This document shows, piece after piece, positions 28,416-35,066 of a DNA stretch of 35,435 nucleotides. A program made the position numbers and the translations under genes. Numbering within the stretch: the stretch's first letter is position 1; each line of letters starts with the position of its first letter. Below the pieces are notes generated by a model, which saw only the letters and a program-made list of their open reading frames with translations, had not been told where the DNA came from and did not search any database. This DNA comes from a virus: IMG/VR virus record IMGVR_UViG_3300043313_000637, positions 1 through 35,435 of that record. One strand, given 5' to 3'.

Positions 28416-29312
28416 ATGGCGGTAGCGAAGATGAACCTCGAACGGCCCGTTTTCGACGTGGACGTTCCGAAGCCAGCGAACGCCAACATCCTGTTCTCGA
28501 TCTGGTGGCTTTGGAGGATGCTCGACACTCTCCACCCTCCAGGTCTTCTGGGCGGGATCTACGCGAACAAGTCGGGTTTCCACAACCGAGGCAACGCGAA
28601 CATCGATCACGGCGTGGGGAAGTCCACCACGAACTACTCCATCCGAGACGCGATCAACCGAAGCGGTCCGGGATGGAACGCGGCCTCGGCCCTGGACTGG
28701 ACGTTCCCGAACGCGCAGTCCGGTAACTACTCCTCGATCAAGGTCTTCACGCTCCGGCTCTGGAACGCGGCTCACAACGCGGCCGATCCTCGCCTGGACA
28801 TGGGCCTCTTCGAGTTCTTCGGCCAGATGGACGATGACCGGACGGTGGAGGGATACAACGAGTACAAAGAGGCGAACGAGACCTCGGACTCGTCCCATCT
28901 CTGGCACCTTCACCTTTCGTTCATCCGCTCCAAGGTCGGCGACATGTGGGCCATGTGGGCGATCTACACGGTTCTTGCGGGATGGTCCGTGGCCAAGTGG
29001 AAGGCATCCCTTCCCGAGGCTCCGAAGCCTCCGGTCACTCCTCCCGTGAAGCCTTCGGCGATTCCCGTTCACAAGCCGGGATCGCGCGTGATCCGGTACA
29101 CCACGAGTCCCTACACGACCGGAACGGATGTGCTCTACGTCCAGACGTTCATCGGTCGGTGGCGGGATGCGAACGGGAACTGGATCGCCATCACGCGAGA
29201 CGGGACGTTCAACCGGAACACTCACTTTGCCGTCGTCTGGTACCAGAAGATGAGGGGCCTCACGGCTGACGGGATCGTGGGACCAAAGACGTGGGCCGCG
29301 CTGCTTTCGTGA
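28416..29312 (+). CDS. Endolysin, M15-like peptidase with C-terminal peptidoglycan-binding domain
   Basis: A 298-residue protein after GGGAGAGG. Residues about 25-185 form an M15-type (D-Ala-D-Ala carboxypeptidase/VanY-like) domain: HNRGNANIDHG, SALDWTF with D94, and HLWHLHLSF with H161, H164 and H166 as likely zinc ligands. A Pro-rich linker (residues 200-220) leads to a PG_binding_1-like domain (residues about 225-296; VLYVQTFIG, FAVVWYQKMRGLTADGIVGP, KTWAALL). It would cut cell-wall peptide bonds at the end of infection. It has no signal peptide and so needs a holin. Confidence 0.85.
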   Translation: MAVAKMNLERPVFDVDVPKPANANILFSIWWLWRMLDTLHPPGLLGGIYANKSGFHNRGNANIDHGVGKSTTNYSIRDAINRSGPGWNAASALDWTFPNAQSGNYSSIKVFTLRLWNAAHNAADPRLDMGLFEFFGQMDDDRTVEGYNEYKEANETSDSSHLWHLHLSFIRSKVGDMWAMWAIYTVLAGWSVAKWKASLPEAPKPPVTPPVKPSAIPVHKPGSRVIRYTTSPYTTGTDVLYVQTFIGRWRDANGNWIAITRDGTFNRNTHFAVVWYQKMRGLTADGIVGPKTWAALLS

Positions 29313-29342
29313 AGCCGGTCCCGAACACGCCAGGAGGCGTAA

Positions 29343-29711
29343 GTGAAGATTTTCGGTAGGGAACCGACCCTGATCCTCCAGGGCCTCACGGCCCTGCTCA
29401 CGTTCCTCGTGACGTTCGGATGGGACGGACTCTCGACGGATCAGGCGGCGGTCATCGTGGCCGTGGTCGCTGCGGTCCTGACGGCTGTCAACGCGTTGCT
29501 CGTGCGACCGGTTCCGCCCACGGTCTGGACCGGCGTCATCACGGCCGGAGCGTCCTTGCTCGCGGCGTACGGCCTGGACTTCTCACAGGAGCGCGTCGGG
29601 ACCTTGGTCATGGCCGTAACCGCGATCATGGCGGTACTCCTCCGGCAGTCCGTCACGCCCGAGGGCTCCCCGTCGAATGCGACCGTAGATCCGGCGGTCC
29701 CCGTCCGGTAG
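29343..29711 (+). CDS. Holin-like membrane protein
   Basis: A 122-residue protein starting at GTG 29343 after AGGAGG. It has four hydrophobic segments: LILQGLTALLTFLVTFGW, AAVIVAVVAAVLTAVNALLV, VWTGVITAGASLLAAYGL and VGTLVMAVTAIMAVLL, with short polar turns and a polar C-terminal tail. Size, topology and position next to the endolysin are typical of actinophage holins. The 27664 product could be a second holin or antiholin. Confidence 0.75.
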   Translation: MKIFGREPTLILQGLTALLTFLVTFGWDGLSTDQAAVIVAVVAAVLTAVNALLVRPVPPTVWTGVITAGASLLAAYGLDFSQERVGTLVMAVTAIMAVLLRQSVTPEGSPSNATVDPAVPVR

Positions 29712-29721
29712 CGTGTACACG
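29712..29721. promoter_or_regulatory. Dispersed 10-bp site, perfect palindrome CGTGTACACG, just before the lysis-cassette terminator
   Basis: It begins at the first base after the holin-like stop codon (TAG 29709-29711). The only downstream element on this strand is the terminator, so it cannot control initiation of a rightward gene; this is the clearest case for a transcription-stopping or roadblock role. Confidence 0.55.
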
Positions 29722-29755
29722 GACGGCCCAGTGATTGTTCCCCCTGGAACCGGAG

Positions 29756-29783
29756 AAGGCCCGGACCGCAAGGTCCGGGCCTT
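29756..29783. terminator. Bidirectional terminator between convergent blocks
   Basis: AAGGCCCGGACC-GCAA-GGTCCGGGCCTT is a perfect 12-bp stem with a GNRA tetraloop. It ends the rightward lysis cassette and the leftward early operon. Confidence 0.85.
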
Positions 29784-29793
29784 CCTCGTCTCC

Positions 29794-29955
29794 TCAGGCG
29801 TTGTCGTTATGGATCTCGCCAGGGAACATGTTCCTCATCTCCTGGCGGGTCTCCTGGCGGTCCTTCGTCCAGAGTCCCAGGGTCGCGACTCCGAGACTGA
29901 AGATCGTAACGTTCGTGAGAATCCCGACGATCACGATCGCGAGCCCAGTGCTCAC
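29794..29955 (-). CDS. 53-residue single-span membrane protein
   Basis: GTG 29955 lies in a GTGA overlap with the previous leftward gene. Residues 4-29 (GLAIVIVGILTNVTIFSLGV) are hydrophobic and are followed by a charged C-terminus (WTKDRQETRQEMRNMFPGEI). It is the last gene of the leftward operon, ending 11 bp before the bidirectional terminator. Overlap and terminator position support a real gene. Function unknown. Confidence 0.65.
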   Translation of the reverse strand: MSTGLAIVIVGILTNVTIFSLGVATLGLWTKDRQETRQEMRNMFPGEIHNDNA

Positions 29956-30233
29956 CCTCGAACCGCCGACTCCTGAGTCTCCCGGCGGGTGGCCAACGCG
30001 TCCTCCTCGGCCATGCGACGCGCGGCGTCCTCCTCGAAAGAGTCCGTGAACCGGGCGATCGTGTCGGCGACGAACTTCGCGGGGCCGGAGAATGACGCGT
30101 GGTACGTCTGGTCCTGGTTCGGCCCCTGAACGTGAACCTCGGCGGCGAAGCGGTCCGGCGTCCGGTAGTACGTCGGGTACGCGTCCGTCTGGTCCGCGCC
30201 CGTGGGCGCGGACACGTCCATGTGATCGGTCAT
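29952..30233 (-). CDS. Unknown small protein
   Basis: A 93-residue protein; ATG 30233 is in an ATGA overlap with the gene before it. A longer reading frame extends upstream but runs antiparallel to no real signal and through the 30230 gene, so it is rejected. The N-terminal part is polar, then beta-type (RFAAEVHVQGPNQDQTYHAS), and the C-terminus is a charged helix (DSFEEDAARRMAEEDALATR). No family recognised. Confidence 0.7.
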   Translation of the reverse strand: MTDHMDVSAPTGADQTDAYPTYYRTPDRFAAEVHVQGPNQDQTYHASFSGPAKFVADTIARFTDSFEEDAARRMAEEDALATRRETQESAVRG

Positions 30234-31309
30234 GCGGCGGATGCCTCCGAGTTCTGGTCCTCGGTCGCGGCGGCGGTCGGATCGTTGTCGGGCGTCTCGT
30301 CGGCGGTCAGGGTCTCCCACGCGGACGCGCGCTCGACTCGGACGACCTCGGCGCGCGTCTCCCCGAGGAAGATCTCCCGAAGGGCCTCGCTCGTGATGAC
30401 CTTGCGGTAGTCCTGGCGCGCGGTCGTGTACCACTGGTCCGGGCCGATCTTGAGACCGATCGTGGTGTACTCCGGCCGAGGATCGACCTCGGTACGAGGA
30501 CGCTCCGGGTAGACGACGGTCCATCGGAGGACGGTCCCGATCTCCATCTCTTCGGGATCCGGCGTCTCGTCCAGGCGGGCGAGAGCCTGTGCCGTGACCT
30601 GAAGCATCCGCTCCAGTTCTCGACGGTTGCCTCTGCTCATTGCGATCTCCTCTGCTGATACGGGAAGGTTCGTCTTCTTCGTTGAGTGTACGTCGTCCAC
30701 GCTGTATCTGGCAAGCGCGATCGGCGTTCGGTTGTGATAGCTCATCGCGATGTGCGCGTGAGTGTCGTGAGGGTTGTGACCGAGATCCATGCTGTCCTGA
30801 AGGTACTTCCGCGCGGCCTTGCGGATCATCGCCAGTTCGTACCCGGCTTGCGCCTTCGCGCCGAACCCCGGGCCGCCGGACCGTTGTCGCGAGGCTCCGT
30901 CCCGTTTCGGAGATGACCGGACAGGGGCGACGGAGATCGTTCCCCCGTCCGACGTGTACCCGGCGTTCTGGAACTCGTTCAGTTCCAGATCCGTCGCGAG
31001 GAAGGAGATCGAGTTGATCGGCTCCGGCCGATCCAGTCGACCCCGACTCCTCCGGAAGACGACGAACGCGTTCTCCATCGCTCCGACCCGATGCCATCCT
31101 GACATCTCCAGGAGACGACCGAGGATCGCGGCCGGAACGTTGATTCCGTCGATCTCGAACCTCGTCGGCTCGTTCGGCGCGACGTGGACCACGAGTTCCC
31201 GTTCGTCCCCCGGACGGATCGTCTCGCGCGTCGTCTCGTTCGTCAGACAGTCCTCGCTCTCGGACCAGAGATACTGGTACGGATCCGAGGGAACGGTGTA
31301 GTACCTCAC
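30230..31309 (-). CDS. Unknown two-part protein with an internal in-frame start
   Basis: A 359-residue frame. I chose GTG 31309, which sits in a GTGA overlap and follows GGAGGAACAA; an ATG at 31321 contains that ribosome-binding site and is less likely. The N-terminal 220 residues include beta-type segments (DERELVVHVAPNEPTRFEID) and a basic linker. At 30640 an in-frame ATG follows AGAGGAGATCGCA, an excellent ribosome-binding site, so the C-terminal 136 residues (MSRGNRRELERMLQVTAQAL...) may also be made alone. The C-terminus is acidic (DETPDNDPTAAATEDQNSEA). No family recognised. Confidence 0.65.
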   Translation of the reverse strand: MRYYTVPSDPYQYLWSESEDCLTNETTRETIRPGDERELVVHVAPNEPTRFEIDGINVPAAILGRLLEMSGWHRVGAMENAFVVFRRSRGRLDRPEPINSISFLATDLELNEFQNAGYTSDGGTISVAPVRSSPKRDGASRQRSGGPGFGAKAQAGYELAMIRKAARKYLQDSMDLGHNPHDTHAHIAMSYHNRTPIALARYSVDDVHSTKKTNLPVSAEEIAMSRGNRRELERMLQVTAQALARLDETPDPEEMEIGTVLRWTVVYPERPRTEVDPRPEYTTIGLKIGPDQWYTTARQDYRKVITSEALREIFLGETRAEVVRVERASAWETLTADETPDNDPTAAATEDQNSEASAA

Positions 31310-31725
31310 TTGTTCCTCCATAGCTCCGTGTACGAACGAAAGCCGATCGCGTCTCTCAACGCTAGGACCTCCGTCCTTGAGAGTCCGCCATGCTTGATCG
31401 ATCGCGTTACGGCCTCGGAGAGGATCCTGTCCACCCTGATTCGTTCGTCTCGCTCGACGTCCGCCCGGTCCTTCTGGAACGCGAGACGTCGCATGTCCGC
31501 GCTCGCGCGGAGTTGCGCCAGGACGGCCCAGACTATCGCGATGATGAACGCACACGCCAGGTAACCGTACGGGTGACCGGTGGCGATGGCGAACACTATA
31601 TCCATGACGATGATCCCGGGGAGCGCAAGCCACACGCGGCCGGACATGATCTCCAGGCCAAGCAACGCCAGACGGCGACCTAGGCTCGCGAACGGTGCGA
31701 CGACAGGACGGACAACGTTCTCCAT
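31306..31725 (-). CDS. Two-span membrane protein with cytoplasmic helical tail
   Basis: A 139-residue protein; ATG 31725 follows GAAGGG. Two hydrophobic segments (VWLALPGIIVMDIVFAIATG; YGYLACAFIIAIVWAVLAQL) lie at about residues 31-74, followed by a charged helix (DRADVERDERIRVDRILSEA). This implies a membrane hairpin with both ends in the cytoplasm. It is the first gene of a four-gene coupled leftward operon and follows (ATTCG)n repeats and a 10-bp site. Function unknown. Confidence 0.7.
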   Translation of the reverse strand: MENVVRPVVAPFASLGRRLALLGLEIMSGRVWLALPGIIVMDIVFAIATGHPYGYLACAFIIAIVWAVLAQLRASADMRRLAFQKDRADVERDERIRVDRILSEAVTRSIKHGGLSRTEVLALRDAIGFRSYTELWRNK

Positions 31726-31737
31726 GATCTAAACCCT

Positions 31738-31763
31738 TCGATTCGATTCGATTCGTGTAAACG
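31738..31763 (-). promoter_or_regulatory. 10-bp site (31754-31763) next to ATTCG tandem repeats
   Basis: CGTTTACACG (minus strand) is followed by AATCGAATCGAATCGAAGGG leading into the 31725 start. The AATCGAATCGAAGGG part recurs before the 32833 start, so these two leftward genes share a leader segment that ends in the ribosome-binding site. Confidence 0.5.
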
Positions 31764-31766
31764 GGG

Positions 31767-31810
31767 GAGGGCCGGTCGGTTGGGTCCTGGTACCCGTCCG
31801 GCCGGCCCTC
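31767..31810 (-). terminator. Hairpin terminator after the 31866-32204 gene
   Basis: GAGGGCCGG (31767-31775) pairs with CCGGCCCTC (31802-31810), and GGGT/ACCC can pair inside the loop. Confidence 0.65.
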
Positions 31811-31865
31811 GTGCGCGGTACCCGTCTGGGGCGGGTCGCGCGTGGTAACGCTTGTTACCGCGAAC

Positions 31866-32204
31866 TCAGACCTTGGTCACCGGAGTACCGGCGTCCTCGG
31901 CCTCGGAGCCGTCCTCGGCGTCCGCGTCGGCGGCCGGAGCGTCCTCGGCGAACGGGTCGCTCGTGTCGGCGGCCACGGGGGCGTCGGAGACGGGGGCGTT
32001 CTTCCACCACTCCACGCTCTCGCGGTCGGCGGTCAGGCCGGCCTCGTCCTCGCGGATCTGGGTCGAGAGCGCGTTCAGGATCCCCGCGAACTTCTCGCGC
32101 TTCTCCTTCAGGGCCGCCGTGTTGGCCTCCAGCCGGGCCTCGCGCTTGGCGAGACGCTTCGTCACGGCTTCGAGTTCGCGTTCGATGGTCTTCGTGGTGG
32201 GCAT
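31866..32204 (-). CDS. Coiled-coil protein with acidic C-terminal tail
   Basis: A 112-residue protein; ATG 32204 follows GAGGAG. Residues 1-65 are a charged coiled coil (TIERELEAVTKRLAKREARL, TAALKEKREKFAGILNALST), then a DRESVEWWKNAP motif and a strongly acidic tail (DPFAEDAPAADADAEDGSEA). Acidic tails containing D-P-F occur in single-strand binding proteins and their partners, and the neighbouring 32420 gene also ends in DPFGDQ. A replication-related scaffold is possible but unproven. Confidence 0.7.
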   Translation of the reverse strand: MPTTKTIERELEAVTKRLAKREARLEANTAALKEKREKFAGILNALSTQIREDEAGLTADRESVEWWKNAPVSDAPVAADTSDPFAEDAPAADADAEDGSEAEDAGTPVTKV

Positions 32205-32245
32205 CGGATCTCCTCGGTTTACTGGCGTGGAATGGTCTAGCTCTG

Positions 32246-32251
32246 ATTGTA
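32246..32251 (-). promoter_or_regulatory. Candidate -10 box (TACAAT) for the 31866-32204 gene
   Basis: Minus-strand ATGTACAATC is a strong -10 with TG directly before it, 41 nt upstream of the ATG. No good -35 is visible at 16-18 bp. Confidence 0.4.
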
Positions 32252-32353
32252 CATCATCCAGGAACGGATCCGGAAGGCCGTTTTATCTCCTACACGAGTC
32301 CGAGTTGACATCGTGCACGCGAGCCCTAGAGGCCGGCCCATTCCGGATCCGGG

Positions 32354-32415
32354 CGAGGGGGCCGCATCACGTAGATTCGCGATGGCCGAGGCCGGTTTGA
32401 CCCACGGCCCCCTCG
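32354..32415 (-). terminator. Long-stem hairpin terminator after the 32420-32833 gene
   Basis: CGAGGGGGCCG (32354-32364) pairs perfectly with CGGCCCCCTCG (32405-32415) across a 40-nt loop, 4 bp after the leftward stop. Confidence 0.7.
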
Positions 32416-32419
32416 GGTC

Positions 32420-32833
32420 TTACTGGTCCCCGAACGGGTCAGCGGTCGCCTGTGCGGCGATCCATTTCCGCGCGAGTTCCTTGTCCGCGTCGGTCGGCGG
32501 GTCCAGGACCACGACGTCCGACTGTCCGCCCTTCTTGTTCGGGATCTCCTTGACGCGGCCCAAATGCATGGGCTTGGCCTTGCCGATCCGGACCTTGAGT
32601 TCGGACACGACGGGGCCGTTGATTACCAGCATCCCATCGATGGCCTCGGCCTCGGCGATCGGGTCGGCGGCCTCCGTGTCGAAGAAAACGGCGTCGGTCA
32701 TGACGCCATCGACCATCCCGAACTTGCCGTTCACGGCGTTGGGCTTGAACTCCAGAGGAGTGAACAGGACCAACTTCCCCACGAAACCGCGAAGCTGGGA
32801 TCCACCGGACGATGAACTGAACGGATCGGTCAC
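32420..32833 (-). CDS. Probable DNA-metabolism protein, SSB-like tail
   Basis: A 137-residue protein starting at GTG 32833, 10-13 nt after AGGGAAG. The N-terminus is low complexity (TDPFSSSSGGSQ), then beta-type strands (GFVGKLVLFTPLEFKPNAVN, DGMLVINGPVVSELKVRIGK) that could form an OB-like barrel, and the end is ATADPFGDQ, reminiscent of the acidic D-P-F tail of single-strand DNA-binding proteins. It lies beside a RecB/Cas4-like nuclease, which supports a role in DNA replication or recombination. The SSB idea is inference only. Confidence 0.55.
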   Translation of the reverse strand: MTDPFSSSSGGSQLRGFVGKLVLFTPLEFKPNAVNGKFGMVDGVMTDAVFFDTEAADPIAEAEAIDGMLVINGPVVSELKVRIGKAKPMHLGRVKEIPNKKGGQSDVVVLDPPTDADKELARKWIAAQATADPFGDQ

Positions 32834-33290
32834 GATCGGTTCACTTCCCTTCGATTCGATTCTTCCTCCGGCTCGTGCCGGAAGCTACCCGGGGATTCAG
32901 AGAACCTTGGTCCCTCCCGAAGGGGACGCACGCGGCCCGGTCCGCGCTTCTGCTGAGGCCGGGAGACATTCGGGCGTTGACCGCATTCGAGAGGTCTCCC
33001 GACACTCCGCAGACGTCCGGGGCGTGGACAGTCTGAGAACCCCGGACGCTCTCGGCCGTTGCACTAGAGGAGACCCGAAGACCGGTCTCGCCTCGTGTGT
33101 GGAGGCCCCGAGGCCACGAGGGACCGAAGTCAGAGGGTGACCGGTTACGCGGGCCGAGAGTTTGGTTCCGAGAGATCCGGCCCGTGGATCGCACACTTCC
33201 CCATGCACGTTCCCCGGATCCCCCGGAAGTCTCATGTAGTTGTCAGGTTGTTCTCGTTCATCTTACACAGACGAAGGCGACCCGCAAGGG
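32834..33290 (-). other. 457-bp gene-free region rich in hairpins, candidate structured RNA
   Basis: No convincing ORF is present (a 117-codon leftward frame at 32841-33194 has no ribosome-binding site and unlikely composition). At least seven stems stand out: 32867-32882 (TCCGGC), 32910-32927 (GTCCC), 32960-33001 (CGGGAGAC, 8 bp), 33014-33048 (CGTCCGGGG, 9 bp), 33070-33089 (GAGACC), 33091-33121 (CCTCGTG, 7 bp, with inner GGCC pair) and 33148-33186 (9 bp with one wobble). They are evenly placed over 320 bases and lead towards the 32833 start. Candidate long leader or independent noncoding RNA. Confidence 0.45.
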
Positions 33291-34373
33291 CTAGTTGCCG
33301 AGTGTCTTCGCCTTTTCTTGACCGAGAGCCTTCAGTTCCGACGTCCAGGCTCCGGCGGCGGTCGCCTCCCGCCAGATGGCGGAAAGATCGGCCTTGCTCG
33401 TGGCCATCAGGATCCGCTCGATCCAGGTAGGCGCGTGGACGTCTGTGGCGGTCTCTGTAGCCTCCACGATGCCAACCGGTACGGCGAAGCCTCGGCGGGA
33501 GCGCCACGCCCGTACGGCCTCGCACAGGGCCGCACCGTCCCATCCCGCTTCGAGGTCCACGAAGTACAGTGTCGCGTCCCCCTGATCCCCTTGCGCCACG
33601 GCAGGAACGTGCATGACGATCCCGACGTCCTTCCGCACGGGCGGGAAGGGAACGGCGATCTCGCGCTCCCGGTCCCAGGATCCCGACGCGTTCGCGTAGA
33701 TCGAGAGTTGGACGGCGATCTCTCCCCATCCGTACTGAAGATCCTTGCCCGTCTTCAGGTCGGCGATCACGAGTTGCCCGGGGAGGAGGTACTTCGTTGC
33801 CTGCCCGGGGAATGAGACTTTCAGCGGCTTCGTGATCCGAACGATCCGGTCGTACTTCCCCGCGACGTGATAGTCCAGGCAGAAGATGACCTGTTCCATC
33901 CACTCCACGACGATCTCCAGGCCGGCGACGTCCATCGACTTCCGGTAGGCGGCCATGGCCAGATCCCACGGAGCCGGGATGTACGGGTCCTCTCCTCGGT
34001 CAACTTGCTCCGAGAAGGCATGGAGCGCGGTCCCGAGGTTCGCTCCCGCACGCGCGGCGGCGGCGTCGGCGGCCTCTTCGGCGATCTTGTTCAGACGGTC
34101 GCGATCCTTGGTCACGTCGCACGCGGCAGCGGCCAGAACCAGATCGGGCCGGAGCGTGAGGCCCTTCGCGGTCATCCGGCGGCCCCACAAGTTCAAGGCG
34201 TACGTGTCGGCGGCGGCCTTCGCGAAGGTGGTAGCGCGTGTAAACGCTTCCTCCTTGCCGGTTGCCGGATTGACGATCAAGTATCGGCCGTATCCGTCGC
34301 GCCAGATCCCCTCTTCGTCCTGGATCCGGTTGCGGAACTTGCCTTGCGCAGACTCGAACGGATCACTACTCAT
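33291..34373 (-). CDS. RecB/Cas4-like PD-(D/E)XK exonuclease
   Basis: A 360-residue protein; ATG 34373 follows AGGGGAGAAGCG. Family motifs are clear: GTALHAF (H118), GKYDRIV (D175), LVIADLKTGK (D205, K207) and VQLSIYANAS (Q222, Y226), which form the metal-binding and DNA-binding core. Only C85 and C165 occur in the first 230 residues, so the four-cysteine iron-sulphur cluster of true Cas4 proteins is absent. Phage members are thought to act in recombination and replication, often with an annealing or binding protein. A CGTGTAAACG site lies inside at 34237-34246. Confidence 0.85.
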   Translation of the reverse strand: MSSDPFESAQGKFRNRIQDEEGIWRDGYGRYLIVNPATGKEEAFTRATTFAKAAADTYALNLWGRRMTAKGLTLRPDLVLAAAACDVTKDRDRLNKIAEEAADAAAARAGANLGTALHAFSEQVDRGEDPYIPAPWDLAMAAYRKSMDVAGLEIVVEWMEQVIFCLDYHVAGKYDRIVRITKPLKVSFPGQATKYLLPGQLVIADLKTGKDLQYGWGEIAVQLSIYANASGSWDREREIAVPFPPVRKDVGIVMHVPAVAQGDQGDATLYFVDLEAGWDGAALCEAVRAWRSRRGFAVPVGIVEATETATDVHAPTWIERILMATSKADLSAIWREATAAGAWTSELKALGQEKAKTLGN

Positions 34374-34411
34374 TCGCTTCTCCCCTGGAATCTCAATGAC
34401 AGACCGACAGT

Positions 34412-34633
34412 CTATCGGCCGGAGTGGTCCGTCGTAAGGTGCCAACCGGATCCATGTGCGTTGTACGTGCGCCACGTCAGGCCGGACGTACGGGCCAGCG
34501 TGAGACAGGCCATCAGTGCGGCGGACGAGTTCGGATAGACGACCTTCCCGCAGTCGGGGCAACGTCCCCGCGTCCTCTTCGGACGCTTCGGGCGTGGCTT
34601 CCTGTGGCCTTGGTCGTTCCTCCGCTTAGCCAC
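34412..34633 (-). CDS. Small zinc-finger-like basic protein
   Basis: A 73-residue protein; GTG 34633 overlaps the previous gene by 8 bp and so needs no strong ribosome-binding site of its own. A very basic start (AKRRNDQGHRKPRPKRPKRT) leads to CPDCGK, one half of a zinc finger, and a later segment with C43 and two histidines. Likely nucleic-acid binding. Function unknown. Confidence 0.6.
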   Translation of the reverse strand: MAKRRNDQGHRKPRPKRPKRTRGRCPDCGKVVYPNSSAALMACLTLARTSGLTWRTYNAHGSGWHLTTDHSGR

Positions 34634-35066
34634 TGCATAGACGGCAACCGGCGAAACCGCACGGGAGCCCATCGTTGTGATTGTCCAACGCGTTGGGATC
34701 CAGCGCTTCCACGAGTTCCGTCGTCATCGGCACGGCGTGAAGGAGCGTCGTCACCTTGCGGGCCAACGCTTCGAGGTCATGCCGGAGGGAGCCGATCTCG
34801 CGGGCCTGATCCGTGATGCGTTGTTCTAGCTGGGTCAGCCGCAACCGATCTCGCGCGGCGGCGTTCTCGTTCACGGGAGTCTCCTTAGCGCGTTGCCTAC
34901 GCGCACACACGCCAGCATCGAAACACTTCCACAGCATGTTCGATCCCACGGTGGAGATGGGGATCAGGGTGATACCCGGTTCCGTGATCGTGTTATCGGT
35001 CTCTGAGATCTCGGCAGCAACCAAGGCTGTCCCGGATTTCCCGCAGTACATGCACACTAAACTCAT
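34626..35066 (-). CDS. Zinc-finger plus coiled-coil protein, possible internal start
   Basis: A 146-residue protein; ATG 35066 is in an ATGA overlap. The start CMYCG and a later CFDAGVC form a likely zinc-binding unit (residues 5-54). A coiled coil follows (RLRLTQLEQRITDQAREIGS), and the C-terminus carries CGFAGCRLC, a second cysteine group. In the middle, in-frame GTG 34875 follows AAGGAGACTCCC, a good ribosome-binding site, so the coiled-coil half may be made separately, as in the 30230 gene. Function unknown. Confidence 0.6.
   Translation of the reverse strand: MSLVCMYCGKSGTALVAAEISETDNTITEPGITLIPISTVGSNMLWKCFDAGVCARRQRAKETPVNENAAARDRLRLTQLEQRITDQAREIGSLRHDLEALARKVTTLLHAVPMTTELVEALDPNALDNHNDGLPCGFAGCRLCSG

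Larger units (their letters stand above)
164..34246. repeat. Dispersed 10-bp near-palindrome, 19 exact copies
   Basis: CGTTTACACG at 164, 1121, 14078, 21901 and 23934. CGTGTAAACG (the complement) at 1825, 7744, 16918, 26873, 27596, 28375, 31754 and 34237. CGTGTACACG (perfect palindrome) at 3984, 5183, 11166, 23751, 26274 and 29712. One-mismatch copies lie at 8800, 17765 and 35337. Each coordinate is the first base. Nine of the 19 are intergenic although intergenic DNA is a small part of the window. Chance expectation for these three strings in 35 kb is about 0.1. Confidence 0.85.

Noticed and set aside
29952-31097. Upstream extension of the 29952-30233 gene to 381 codons
   Set aside because: The extension lies in another frame of the 30230 gene on the same strand, with Arg/Gly/Ser/Asp-rich shadow composition. 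The ATGA overlap at 30233 gives a clear start.
32841-33194. 117-codon leftward frame as a gene
   Set aside because: No ribosome-binding site, composition unlike the neighbouring genes, and it runs through all the strong hairpins.
33291-34373. True Cas4 (CRISPR adaptation) protein
   Set aside because: No four-cysteine iron-sulphur cluster is present, and there are no cas genes or arrays nearby. It is better described as a RecB-type phage nuclease.
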